A stretch of 64,000 nt of DNA from Flavobacterium lacustre (GTDB lineage Bacteria > Bacteroidota > Bacteroidia > Flavobacteriales > Flavobacteriaceae): positions 2,232,001 to 2,296,000 of the forward strand of contig NZ_CP114882.2 of NCBI RefSeq assembly GCF_027474525.2, read 5' to 3'. The notes beneath the pieces were generated by a model. The model was given only the letters and a program-made list of their open reading frames with translations. It did not search any database and was not told the DNA's origin. Below, in pieces: positions 15,876 to 24,484 of this stretch; the first letter of the stretch is position 1; each line of letters opens with the position of its first letter. Both the position numbers and the translations under genes were made by a program.

Positions 15876-16355
15876 ATGAGAAAGACATTCACAATTTTGG
15901 TCCTGCTTTTAGTAGTTGCTGCCTGCAAAAATTCAGATTCAAACAAAAACGATAAAATCAAAGCATCGCAATGGCTTCTGGGTAAATGGCAAAGCAAATC
16001 CCCCGACGGATATTTACAAGAAACTTGGAAAAAGGTAAACGACAGCACGTTTCAAGCAACTTCATATTATATAAAAGAAGAAGACACCTTGCATTTTGAA
16101 ACCATAACCTTGCAACAAAAAGGGGAGGAGTTAACGTATAGTGCAGCCGTAAAAGGTCAAAACGATGATAAACCGGTTGCTTTCAAATTAACAACCGCCA
16201 CCGAGAAACAATTAGTGTTCGAAAACCCAAAACACGATTATCCTCAAAAAATAAGTTACACCCAAACAACTCCGAACAGTTTGGTCGCTAAAATTTCAGG
16301 AATCCAACAAGCAAAACCCACCTCCGAACAGTTTTCGATGAAAAAAATCAAATAA
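15876..16355 (+). CDS. DUF6265-like lipoprotein
   Basis: 159 residues. The signal MRKTFTILVLLLVVAAC ends in a lipobox with C17, so it is probably a lipoprotein. The mature part contains WLLGKWQSKSPDGYLQETWK, STFQATSYYIKEEDTLHFET and LVFENPKHDYPQKISYTQT, the pattern of DUF6265 (a lipocalin-like beta-barrel with no known enzymatic role). It stands alone between topB and the TonB receptor and is followed by its own terminator. Confidence 0.78.
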   Translation: MRKTFTILVLLLVVAACKNSDSNKNDKIKASQWLLGKWQSKSPDGYLQETWKKVNDSTFQATSYYIKEEDTLHFETITLQQKGEELTYSAAVKGQNDDKPVAFKLTTATEKQLVFENPKHDYPQKISYTQTTPNSLVAKISGIQQAKPTSEQFSMKKIK

Positions 16356-16383
16356 ATTTTTAACATATCGACTTAAATTAGTG

Positions 16384-16411
16384 CCTTGTTCTAAAAAAAC
16401 AAGGTTTTTTT
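16384..16411 (+). terminator. Terminator after DUF6265 gene
   Basis: CCTTGTT, loop, AACAAGG, then TTTTTTT. Confidence 0.75.
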
Positions 16412-16485
16412 ATGTTTATAAAATATTGATTTTTAGAGTTTTGAAAAGTATCTTTATTTGTTGTTTATATTAAGTCTAAATAAGT

Positions 16486-16516
16486 TTTGTTAATTCAAAT
16501 GTGGGTTTTATATTTG
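16486..16516 (+). promoter_or_regulatory. Bacteroidota sigma-A promoter of the TonB receptor gene
   Basis: TTTG at 16486-16489, exactly 19 bases, then TATATTTG at 16509-16516. This matches the TTTG-N19-TAnnTTTG consensus perfectly; the start codon is 33 bases further on. Confidence 0.8.
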
Positions 16517-16549
16517 CACTGTTATTTTTAATTATTCCAAATAAACGAT

Positions 16550-18772
16550 ATGAAATATATTTTGTTCCCCACGTTAACCTTATTATTTAGCTTGTCAGTT
16601 TTCGCCCAAGAAACTGCAAATGTATCTGACGATAGTAAGTATGATGAAACTGTAACTTCCCCTTTTGATACTGTAAAAAATAAAAAAGGCCAAGTTCTTA
16701 AAGAAGTTATTGTTACTGCGAATAAAGAGAAAAAGCCGGTTTCTGCTCTAAGATCAGGTTTGAAACCAATGGATACTCCACAAAGTGTACAAGTAATAGG
16801 CGCTGAAATTATTGGACAACAACAAAGCATCCGATTGAGTGATGTCGTAAAAAATGTAAACGGTGTGTATGTTGGTTCTGCTCGTGGTGGCGCACAAGAA
16901 TCGTTTTTTTCACGCGGATATGATATGTCTGCCAATAATATGTTTAAAAACGGATTCCGCTATAATGCAGGTTCTATTCCTGAAGTTTCTTCCTTAGAAA
17001 AAGTCGAGGTTTTAAAAGGGAGTGCTGCTTTATTATTTGGAAATGTAGCTCCGGGAGGAATATTGAATATGGTGACAAAATCACCTTCTTTCAAAAAAGG
17101 GGGAGAAATCAGCATGCAAATGGGAAGTTATTCGTTTTACAAACCTTCAATAGACATCTACGGTCCATTAAATAATACAATTGCCTACCGATTCAATGGT
17201 TCTTATGAAAATTCAGAAAGCTTTAGAGATGTTGTAAAAAGAGAACGTTATTATGTTAATCCGTCGGTTCTTTTTAAAGTGAGCGGTAAAACGGAAATTA
17301 CTTTGCAAGGAGATTATTTACATGACGATTGGACGCCTGATTTTGGAACAGGAATCATCGGTAAAGAAATTGTTGATCTTCCTCGTAACTTATATTTAGG
17401 TGCGAATTGGTCTAACGGACAAACAAAACAATCATCGGTTTCCGGATTGGTAAATCATGAATTTAGTAAAAATTGGAAATTGAATTTCAATACTTCTTTT
17501 CAAAATTACAGCCGAACTTCAAAAGGAACTGAGCGTGTTCAACCTGCCGCAAATGGTGATTGGAGCAGACCTCTTGGACAAAACAAAAATTTAGAACAAA
17601 TCATTGGAGAGCAATTGAGTTTACAAGGATGTTTTACTACCGGAAAAATCAAACATCAATTATTCACCGGTGTTGATTTTGAAAACTCTTTTGCGCAAGC
17701 GTACACATTCACTTTTAGCCCGACTATATACGGAAGCGGGAATATTTTTGATTTCGAAAATTTTAATCAAGGAACCGGAATTCCTGACGGGACGAATACC
17801 AGAATAGTAAAAACAACAACCAATCGTTTTGGAGTTTATGCTCAGGATTTAATCTCGATTACTGAACAGTTCAAAGTATTGGCAGGATTGCGTTGGTCTT
17901 GGCAAGAAGCTCAAGTTGATACGCACGATTTGACTAAAACTCCGGTGGTTATCACGGAAGCTAATAAGCTTAAAGATCTTGCTTTTTCTCCAAAATTAGG
18001 ACTTGTATTTCAACCTACAAAAAACATGTCTTTATTTGCAAGTTATGCCAACTCTTTTACACCAAACACAGGAACAACGGTTCAAGGTGATGCAATAGAA
18101 CCTTCTATCATTGACCAGTTTGAAGTTGGGGTTAAAAAAGATTTTTGGAGAGGAATCTTGAGTACAAATGTTACTTTATACCAAATTGTAAACAGCAATT
18201 TAGCTCAAACTGCCCAATTTAAAGCAGACGGTTCAGACAATACGGATACCTCAATCAAAGTTTTGAGTGGTGAAACAACCAGCAAAGGAATTGAAATTGA
18301 CATTACTGCTAAACCAACAGCTGGTTTAAATATTACCGCAGGTTACAGTTATAATGACATGCGTTACACTAAAACTTCGGGATTAAACGGCAGCTTTATC
18401 GAAGGAGACCGCTTGGTTAGAACTCCAGCAAATACAGCTAATTTAAGCTTTTTCTACACCTTGCCTTCAGGGGTTTTAAAAGGGGTGTCTTTTGGAACTA
18501 TGGCTAATTATATAGGGAATCGAGTAGGAGGATGGAACAGTCAAATTGTAATTAATCCAACCACTCAGGTGCAAACTATTAATGACAGAGAAATTCCGCT
18601 TGAAGGCTACACAACAATAGATTTGTCTGCAGGATATGAGTGGAAACAATTTTCGATTTTGTGTAAACTATCCAATATTACTAATGAGTTGAATTATACC
18701 GTACACGAAAATTATAGTGTGAACCCAATTGCACCTCGCCAAGTGATGACCAGCATAAAATATAAATTCTAA
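16550..18772 (+). CDS. TonB-dependent siderophore receptor
   Basis: 740 residues: signal peptide MKYILFPTLTLLFSLSVFA, TonB-box-like LKEVIVTANKEKKPVSALRS, plug domain (TPQSVQVIGAEIIGQQQSIR, LSDVVKNVNGVYVGSARGG, SLEKVEVLKGSAALLFGNVA, PGGILNMVTKSP) and a C-terminal barrel ending QVMTSIKYKF. The length, the QQQ-type plug and the absence of a SusC N-terminal domain fit ferric-siderophore receptors (FhuA/FoxA-like). It imports its ligand across the outer membrane using TonB energy. It has a consensus promoter and a PepSY membrane protein gene 58 bases downstream, a pair common in iron uptake. No Fur box was searched rigorously. Confidence 0.9.
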   Translation: MKYILFPTLTLLFSLSVFAQETANVSDDSKYDETVTSPFDTVKNKKGQVLKEVIVTANKEKKPVSALRSGLKPMDTPQSVQVIGAEIIGQQQSIRLSDVVKNVNGVYVGSARGGAQESFFSRGYDMSANNMFKNGFRYNAGSIPEVSSLEKVEVLKGSAALLFGNVAPGGILNMVTKSPSFKKGGEISMQMGSYSFYKPSIDIYGPLNNTIAYRFNGSYENSESFRDVVKRERYYVNPSVLFKVSGKTEITLQGDYLHDDWTPDFGTGIIGKEIVDLPRNLYLGANWSNGQTKQSSVSGLVNHEFSKNWKLNFNTSFQNYSRTSKGTERVQPAANGDWSRPLGQNKNLEQIIGEQLSLQGCFTTGKIKHQLFTGVDFENSFAQAYTFTFSPTIYGSGNIFDFENFNQGTGIPDGTNTRIVKTTTNRFGVYAQDLISITEQFKVLAGLRWSWQEAQVDTHDLTKTPVVITEANKLKDLAFSPKLGLVFQPTKNMSLFASYANSFTPNTGTTVQGDAIEPSIIDQFEVGVKKDFWRGILSTNVTLYQIVNSNLAQTAQFKADGSDNTDTSIKVLSGETTSKGIEIDITAKPTAGLNITAGYSYNDMRYTKTSGLNGSFIEGDRLVRTPANTANLSFFYTLPSGVLKGVSFGTMANYIGNRVGGWNSQIVINPTTQVQTINDREIPLEGYTTIDLSAGYEWKQFSILCKLSNITNELNYTVHENYSVNPIAPRQVMTSIKYKF

Positions 18773-18830
18773 TTGCCCCCTTATTATTTATAACTGCGTC
18801 AACCATTAGAAAAGACTAATCTTATTAAAC

Positions 18831-19379
18831 ATGAAAAAAATTAACTTTCGGAATTTACATCGCGATTTAGGGTATTTCTATATCGGACTCATTGTTTCTT
18901 TCGCTTTCTCCGGACTTTTGATGAACCACAGAGAAGCGTGGCATCCTGATAAATATACGACTCAAACCAAAGCGATTGAAGTCAAATTGCCTGCCGAAAG
19001 TGAAATCAATGAGCAGTTTGCGGAAGATTTAGGAAAACAACTGGGCATTCAAGACAAAATGAGACGGCACATGGTTAAGAAAGGAGAATTTAAAATATCC
19101 TTCGAAAACAATGACGTTGAAATTGATATGAAAACCGGAAAAGGGGAGATTGTCACTTTTATAAAAACGCCAATCATCAGTCAAACAATGAAACTACACA
19201 AAAGCACCTCTAATTTCTGGATTTACTATTCTGATATTTTTGCGATAAGCCTTATCATCATTGCGTTGACTGGTACGATAATGGTAAAAGCCGGAAAATT
19301 CAGTTGGAAGCAAAGAGGATGGAAACTAGCAGTTGCCGGAGTTGTTTTTCCTTTATTATTCTTAATTATATTCGGTTAA
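18831..19379 (+). CDS. PepSY-associated transmembrane protein
   Basis: 182 residues. N-terminal membrane helix after NLHRDLGYFYIGLIVSFAFS, with the conserved His/Asn region GLLMNHREAW; a periplasmic PepSY-like stretch in the middle (FKISFENNDVEIDMKTGKGEI); a second helix DIFAISLIIIALTGTIMV and a third VAGVVFPLLFLIIFG. Such proteins accompany TonB-dependent siderophore receptors and are thought to help reduce or release iron in the inner membrane. Its position 58 bases downstream of the receptor supports one operon. Confidence 0.85.
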   Translation: MKKINFRNLHRDLGYFYIGLIVSFAFSGLLMNHREAWHPDKYTTQTKAIEVKLPAESEINEQFAEDLGKQLGIQDKMRRHMVKKGEFKISFENNDVEIDMKTGKGEIVTFIKTPIISQTMKLHKSTSNFWIYYSDIFAISLIIIALTGTIMVKAGKFSWKQRGWKLAVAGVVFPLLFLIIFG

Positions 19380-19400
19380 ATAATAGGTTTTTGGTTTGTT

Positions 19401-19428
19401 AAAATCCGTGGTGACACGGATTTTTTTT
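19401..19428 (+). terminator. Terminator after the PepSY gene
   Basis: AAAATCCGTG, loop GTGA, CACGGATTTT with extended T run. Confidence 0.8.
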
Positions 19429-19439
19429 GTTTAAATCCA

Positions 19440-19684
19440 TCTGGAATTTCTAACTTCTAATAGTATTCAGTTATTTGGTGGCTTCTTTATTGATATTCAT
19501 TAATCAATTGGTACTTTTTATCAATTGATAAATACTAAGTGCTTATTTATTAATGTTTTTTATTAAAATATAGAGGGTTAGTTGTTTATTTTTTGATGAA
19601 TTTCAATTGAATTTTAATGAGATTTATATATGCATTGATGAATTTCATCAATTGATAGGTAGTTTTAATTGATTTTTAAATGTT
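19440..19684. other. AT-rich convergent intergenic region with TCAATTGA palindromes
   Basis: Between the two terminators lie three TCAATTGA palindromes (about 19520, 19602 and 19648), an additional ATCAATTGG near 19503, and a direct repeat of TTGATGAATTTCA (about 19593 and 19635). No ORF is present. As both flanking genes end here, these are not obvious promoter operators. Confidence 0.55.
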
Positions 19685-19725
19685 GAATAAAAAAAATCCC
19701 ATCTCCTTTTACAGGAAATGGGATT
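19685..19725 (-). terminator. Terminator of valS
   Basis: AATCCCAT..CCT / AGG..ATGGGATT with an eight-base T run on the - strand; 24 bases beyond the valS stop. Confidence 0.8.
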
Positions 19726-19748
19726 GTTAATTCTAAAGGTTTTAACGG

Positions 19749-22382
19749 TTATTTCAACCCCGCCAAACTATGTTCTATTGTTTCAATTTTTGCCAAAGCA
19801 TCGGTTTCTTTTTGTCTTTCGTTTGCCAATACTTTCTCCGGCGCACCAGCTACAAATTTCTCATTTGCGAGTTTATTTTGAACTGATTTCAAGAAACCTT
19901 GCGTGTAAACCAATTCAGCAGTAAGTTTAGCAATCTCCGCTTCTACGTCAATATTTCCAGTGATTGGGATGAAATACTCATTCGATTTTACACGGAAAGA
20001 TAACGCACCGTCCACTTTATCCGAAACATATTCTAGTGAAGTGATGTTTCCTAATTTGGTCACAACCGAATCAAAATAAGTCGAAACGTTGTCATTATTC
20101 ACCACCTTCAATTCAATAGTATCTTTGAACGGAATGTTCTTGTCTTTACGAATCGTTCTAATTCCGGAAATCACTTCGATGGTGTTTTCAAAATCAGCAA
20201 TTAATCCTGCATTAAATGGTTTTATTGCTGGCCAATTCGAAACGATTAAAGCTTCTTCCGGCGTTCTTTCGGCAAGAATTTGCCAAATTTCCTCTGTCAG
20301 GAACGGCATAAACGGATGCAATAATTTCAAGTTATTTTCTAACATTTCAATGGCTTTCGCCAAAGTTACGCTGTCAATTGGTTGTTGGTAGGCCGGTTTT
20401 ATCATTTCAAGGAACCAAGAACAGAAATCGTCCCAAACCAATTTATAAATCCCCATCAACGCATCAGAAATTCTGTATTTCTCGAAATTATCTTCAATTT
20501 CAAGAAGGGTTTGTTGCAATTTTGCTTCATACCATTCAATTGCCACTTTTGAAGATTCCGGTTGCGGAATTGTTTCCGAAACTTCCCAACCTTTGATTAG
20601 TTTAAAAGCATTCCAGATTTTATTGGTAAACGCTTTTCCTTGATTACACAATTCTTCGTCGAACATAATATCGTTTCCTGCAGAAGCGCTCAAAAGCAAT
20701 CCTACACGAACTCCGTCTGCTCCAAATTTCTCAATCAAATCTAAAGGATCAGGAGAATTTCCTAATGATTTAGACATTTTACGACGTTGTTTGTCACGAA
20801 CTAAACCAGTCAAATATACATTGGTAAATGGTTTTTTGCCCGTATATTCATATCCTGCAATAATCATTCGCGCCACCCAGAAAAACAAAATATCTGGTCC
20901 GGTCACTAAATCATTCGTTGGATAATAGTATTTAAAATCTTCGTTTTCAGGATTCATAATTCCTCCAAAAACAGACATTGGCCACAGCCAAGACGAAAAC
21001 CAAGTATCTAATGCATCAACATCTTGTTTTAAGTCAGCAGTTGTAAGGTGTAAGTTTTTAGTTCTTTCTTTGGCTAAAGCCAAAGCATCTTCTATGTTTT
21101 CGGCAACCACGAAATCTTCTTTTCCATCGCCATAGAAATACGCCGGAATTTGTTGTCCCCACCACAATTGACGGGAAATATTCCAGTCGCGAATGTTGTT
21201 TAACCAATGCGCGTACGTATTATTAAAACGTGCCGGATGCAATTTGATTTCACCGTCTTCTAATACCGATTTAATTGCCGGTTTCACCAAATCTTCCATT
21301 TTCAAGAACCATTGGTCTGATAAACGAGGTTCGATTACGGCTTTGGTTCTTTCGGAAGTTCCTACTTTATTTAAGTGTGTTTCGGTTTTGGCCAAAGCGC
21401 CGATGGTTTCTAATTCTTTGGCGACAGCCTCACGAACCACAAAACGATCTTGTCCTTGGTAGTGTAATCCAAAACTATTCAGCGTAGCATCTTCGTTGAA
21501 AATATCAATAATCTCCAAATTGTGTTTTTCGCCTAAGGTTTTGTCATTCATATCGTGAGCCGGAGTCACTTTCAAACAACCAGTTCCAAATTCGATATCA
21601 ACATATTCATCTTCGATAATTGGAATTACTCTTCCACAAATAGGCACAATCGCTTTTTTACCTTTCAAATGGGCAAAACGTTCGTCATTTGGATTAATAC
21701 AAATCGCGGTATCTCCAAAAATAGTTTCCGGACGCGTTGTTGCAATCGTCAAGAAATCTTCACTTCCTTCGATTTTATATTGTAAGAAATATAGTTTTCC
21801 TTGTTGTTCTTCATAAATTACTTCTTCATCAGACAAAGTCGTTTTGGCTTCGGGATCCCAGTTTACCATTCGGTATCCGCGATAAATCAATCCTTTGTTG
21901 TATAAATCCACAAAAGAACGAATTACTGATGCTGACATATCAGGATCCATAGTAAACTTGGTTCTGTCCCAATCACAAGAGCATCCCAATTGCTTGAGTT
22001 GTTCCAGAATTACTCCTCCATATTTGTCTGTCCATTCCCAGGCATGCGCCAAAAATTCTTCCCGAGTCAAATCATTTTTATTGATTCCTTCGGCTTTTAA
22101 CTTCGCTACAACCTTAGCTTCTGTTGCAATTGAGGCGTGATCTGTTCCCGGTACCCAGCAGGCGTTGAAGCCTTTTAGACGCGCTCTTCGTATTAATACA
22201 TCTTGAATGGTGTTGTTCAACATGTGTCCCATGTGTAAAACGCCAGTCACATTAGGTGGTGGAATTACAATGGTATATGGTGTTCTATGATCTGGTTCTG
22301 AGTGAAAATAATTGTTTTTCATCCAGTAGTCATACCACTTGTTTTCAATAGTCTTAGCGTCGAATTGTGCAGGAATTGTCAT
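19749..22382 (-). CDS. valS: Valyl-tRNA synthetase
   Basis: Charges tRNA-Val with valine. 877 residues with class I landmarks: PPPNVTGVLHMGHMLNNTIQ (HIGH-type motif HMGH), the editing-domain region with ATTRPETIFGDTAICINP, WFSSWLWPMSVFGG, and KMSKS in RRKMSKSLGNSPDPLDLI. The C-terminal coiled-coil arm (EAEIAKLTAELVYTQGFLKS through EKVLANERQKETDALAKIE) is complete. Length is typical. Transcription is leftward with its own terminator; there is no T-box, as expected outside Firmicutes. Confidence 0.96.
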   Translation of the reverse strand: MTIPAQFDAKTIENKWYDYWMKNNYFHSEPDHRTPYTIVIPPPNVTGVLHMGHMLNNTIQDVLIRRARLKGFNACWVPGTDHASIATEAKVVAKLKAEGINKNDLTREEFLAHAWEWTDKYGGVILEQLKQLGCSCDWDRTKFTMDPDMSASVIRSFVDLYNKGLIYRGYRMVNWDPEAKTTLSDEEVIYEEQQGKLYFLQYKIEGSEDFLTIATTRPETIFGDTAICINPNDERFAHLKGKKAIVPICGRVIPIIEDEYVDIEFGTGCLKVTPAHDMNDKTLGEKHNLEIIDIFNEDATLNSFGLHYQGQDRFVVREAVAKELETIGALAKTETHLNKVGTSERTKAVIEPRLSDQWFLKMEDLVKPAIKSVLEDGEIKLHPARFNNTYAHWLNNIRDWNISRQLWWGQQIPAYFYGDGKEDFVVAENIEDALALAKERTKNLHLTTADLKQDVDALDTWFSSWLWPMSVFGGIMNPENEDFKYYYPTNDLVTGPDILFFWVARMIIAGYEYTGKKPFTNVYLTGLVRDKQRRKMSKSLGNSPDPLDLIEKFGADGVRVGLLLSASAGNDIMFDEELCNQGKAFTNKIWNAFKLIKGWEVSETIPQPESSKVAIEWYEAKLQQTLLEIEDNFEKYRISDALMGIYKLVWDDFCSWFLEMIKPAYQQPIDSVTLAKAIEMLENNLKLLHPFMPFLTEEIWQILAERTPEEALIVSNWPAIKPFNAGLIADFENTIEVISGIRTIRKDKNIPFKDTIELKVVNNDNVSTYFDSVVTKLGNITSLEYVSDKVDGALSFRVKSNEYFIPITGNIDVEAEIAKLTAELVYTQGFLKSVQNKLANEKFVAGAPEKVLANERQKETDALAKIETIEHSLAGLK

Positions 22383-22532
22383 TTTATTGTGGAATTTGAT
22401 GATTCGGTTAATTGGTCAATCAGTTATATAATTAATAGATTAAACAGTTAGCCATTACCTTTGGTCTGATTTTTGTATTTTATTGGGCACAAAAGTAAAT
22501 AATTAAGTACAGTATAAAAAGAGAAATAAAAA

Positions 22533-22563
22533 TTTGTGCGTTAATTAAAAGAAAGTAACTTTA
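22533..22563 (+). promoter_or_regulatory. Bacteroidota promoter of the DUF1573 gene
   Basis: TTTG (22533-22536), 19 bases, TAACTTTA (22556-22563); one mismatch in the last -7 position. Confidence 0.7.
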
Positions 22564-22586
22564 CTAAATCAATTAAAAAAAATGAA

Positions 22587-22976
22587 ATGAAAAAAATAAT
22601 CACTTTAATAGCATTCGTATTTATCAGTACTATCAGTTTTGCTCAAAATGGACCGAAAATTGAATTTTCCGCAAAAGATAATACCATTGATTACGGAAAA
22701 ATTTCAAAAGGAAGTGATTCTGGTATGCGAGTATTCGAATTTACAAATACCGGAAATTCGCCCTTGATTATTACCGATGTATTATCAACTTGCGGATGTA
22801 CTGTTCCTACGAAACCGAAAGATCCAATTATGCCTGGGAAAAAAGGAAAAATTGAAATCAAATACAATATGGCGCCAGGTCCAATTCGTAAAACCATTAC
22901 TGTAGAGTCTAATGCAGTAAACGTTGATGGTGGTAGAGTGGCCTTAAAAATAAAAGGTGAAGTAATTACCAATTAA
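22587..22976 (+). CDS. DUF1573 periplasmic protein
   Basis: 129 residues with signal peptide MKKIITLIAFVFISTISFA. The mature protein is one DUF1573 Ig-like domain: FEFTNTGNSPLIITDVLSTC, GCTVPTKPKDPIMPGKKGKI, IEIKYNMAPGPIRKTITVES, with the family's conserved CGC pair. These small exported proteins are frequent in Flavobacteriia and have no assigned function. It has a good promoter and a strong terminator, so it is monocistronic. Confidence 0.88.
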   Translation: MKKIITLIAFVFISTISFAQNGPKIEFSAKDNTIDYGKISKGSDSGMRVFEFTNTGNSPLIITDVLSTCGCTVPTKPKDPIMPGKKGKIEIKYNMAPGPIRKTITVESNAVNVDGGRVALKIKGEVITN

Positions 22977-22995
22977 TTTTTCAATACAAGATATT

Positions 22996-23031
22996 AAACG
23001 CTTTTTGATTTTTCAAAAGGCGTTTTTTTTT
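22996..23031 (+). terminator. Terminator after DUF1573 gene
   Basis: AAACGCTTTTTGA / TCAAAAGGCGTTT stem with ten T residues. Confidence 0.8.
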
Positions 23032-24359
23032 TATAAAATATCTGTCAGCAGGAATTTGAATGATAAAATTTGACTGTTTCGTTCCACTTCAATAGTAATC
23101 CATTTTTCTTCTTCGGGTTTTAAAAGTGAATTAATTTCCTGCAACGTGTATCTGTAGGCTTTGACTTTATTAATGCTGACAATGATATCCCCTTTTTGCA
23201 AACCGGAAAGCGCAGCTGTAGAATCTTCCCTTAAATTTAAAATCTGATACACCGGTTTCAATTCAAATTTATATCTAAAATCATTTGTAATACTGATAGC
23301 TCCGGGATCAATATCTCCAGCATCACTAGGAACTGTTTGTAGTTTAACTGTTTCCTGAACCCATTGTAAACCATGATGTTGTATTTCGATGCCACTTTTA
23401 TTATAGGTAAAAGGGGTGTAGAAATCATTGTTTTTCTTCAGATACAGGAATTTATTCGGATAGTCAAAAACCAAGGTAAAGCGTTTCAATATTTCACCAC
23501 CAACAGAACCCAAACGGCCCGGTATCATTTTTACGTTTTTTATCGAACTGGTATCCGGAAAAGCCACTATAGGATTTTTAAATTCAAATCCATTCAAAGA
23601 AAATTGATCGATTCGGGCTCTTTTTCCAAAAACTTCACCACTAAAACCTTGTCCTAAGTAATCTTCAAAATTTTTCTCGGGTATTTGTATCGCTTTCGAA
23701 AGATTCTGAAAAAGCCAAAGTGCATCGCTGTTGCCAATATCAATTAATAATTTAGCCGGTAATTCAACTTCTTTAAGAATGATTTTAGTCATTAAATAAG
23801 GCTTGTTTTTTTCAAGGGTAATAGGGATTTTAGTGTACTTTTTTGCTGATTTATTTCTGTTTTTTTCGTTGTTGTTATAAATGACAACTTTCTTTTTTTC
23901 GTAGTTAATTTCTACTAAATTATTTTTTAAAAAGTTGTAGCCTATAATCCCATTTACAGGGATTCCCACATGAGAAGAAAGATTAAAATCTTGATTTAAA
24001 ATGACGTAAAGGGTATGGTTTGTAGATTTTATTCCGTGGGATTCTAATATATTGCGGGTTGATTTTAGGCCTTCAACAGCATCTGAACTGCCAAGTCCTC
24101 GTAAGGTTATTTTTTCAACATTAAAAAAACTGACTTCTTTTTTGTCTTCCAGACCAAACAAAATGGTTTCTTCGACTCCGGAATCCAGCAAGAAATTCAA
24201 TTCTATACCATTCACTTTGATGGGGATAAAGATGAGATTGTTAATTAACTTAAAAGGAATACTGACCTTTTTATTTTGGCTGACAAAATGAAATTCATCC
24301 TGAGCTAAAAGGGGTAGGGCAAAAACAAGTAGGAAAAATATTGAGATTGTATTTTTCAT
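23031..24359 (-). CDS. Exported retropepsin-like aspartyl protease with C-terminal PDZ domain
   Basis: 442 residues with signal peptide MKNTISIFFLLVFALPLLA. Two retropepsin-like repeats follow: the first has LNFLLDSGVEETILF (catalytic DSG) and GIIGYNFLKNNLVEINYEKK; the second has KLLIDIGNSDALWLF, where the usual D-T/S-G is D-I-G, and VGGEILKRFTLVFDYPNKFL. A C-terminal PDZ domain spans about 350-440 (YQILNLREDSTAALSGLQKG, DIIVSINKVKAYRYTLQEIN). This architecture is common in Bacteroidota; the substrate is unknown. Second-repeat catalytic competence is uncertain because of D-I-G. Confidence 0.85.
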   Translation of the reverse strand: MKNTISIFFLLVFALPLLAQDEFHFVSQNKKVSIPFKLINNLIFIPIKVNGIELNFLLDSGVEETILFGLEDKKEVSFFNVEKITLRGLGSSDAVEGLKSTRNILESHGIKSTNHTLYVILNQDFNLSSHVGIPVNGIIGYNFLKNNLVEINYEKKKVVIYNNNEKNRNKSAKKYTKIPITLEKNKPYLMTKIILKEVELPAKLLIDIGNSDALWLFQNLSKAIQIPEKNFEDYLGQGFSGEVFGKRARIDQFSLNGFEFKNPIVAFPDTSSIKNVKMIPGRLGSVGGEILKRFTLVFDYPNKFLYLKKNNDFYTPFTYNKSGIEIQHHGLQWVQETVKLQTVPSDAGDIDPGAISITNDFRYKFELKPVYQILNLREDSTAALSGLQKGDIIVSINKVKAYRYTLQEINSLLKPEEEKWITIEVERNSQILSFKFLLTDIL

Positions 24360-24484
24360 TTGGAATCATTTTAATAAAATTACACAAAAAATGGATAAAT
24401 TGTATGGATTTTATAACAAATACGCTTTGGTTTTGCAGAAATTTTCGAAAAAAAAATGCAATTTTGCACTTCAATAATTGAAAC

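Noticed and set aside
18773..18830. Riboswitch between the TonB receptor and PepSY genes
   Set aside because: Only 58 bases without conserved secondary structure; no cobalamin-riboswitch-like boxes upstream of the receptor either.
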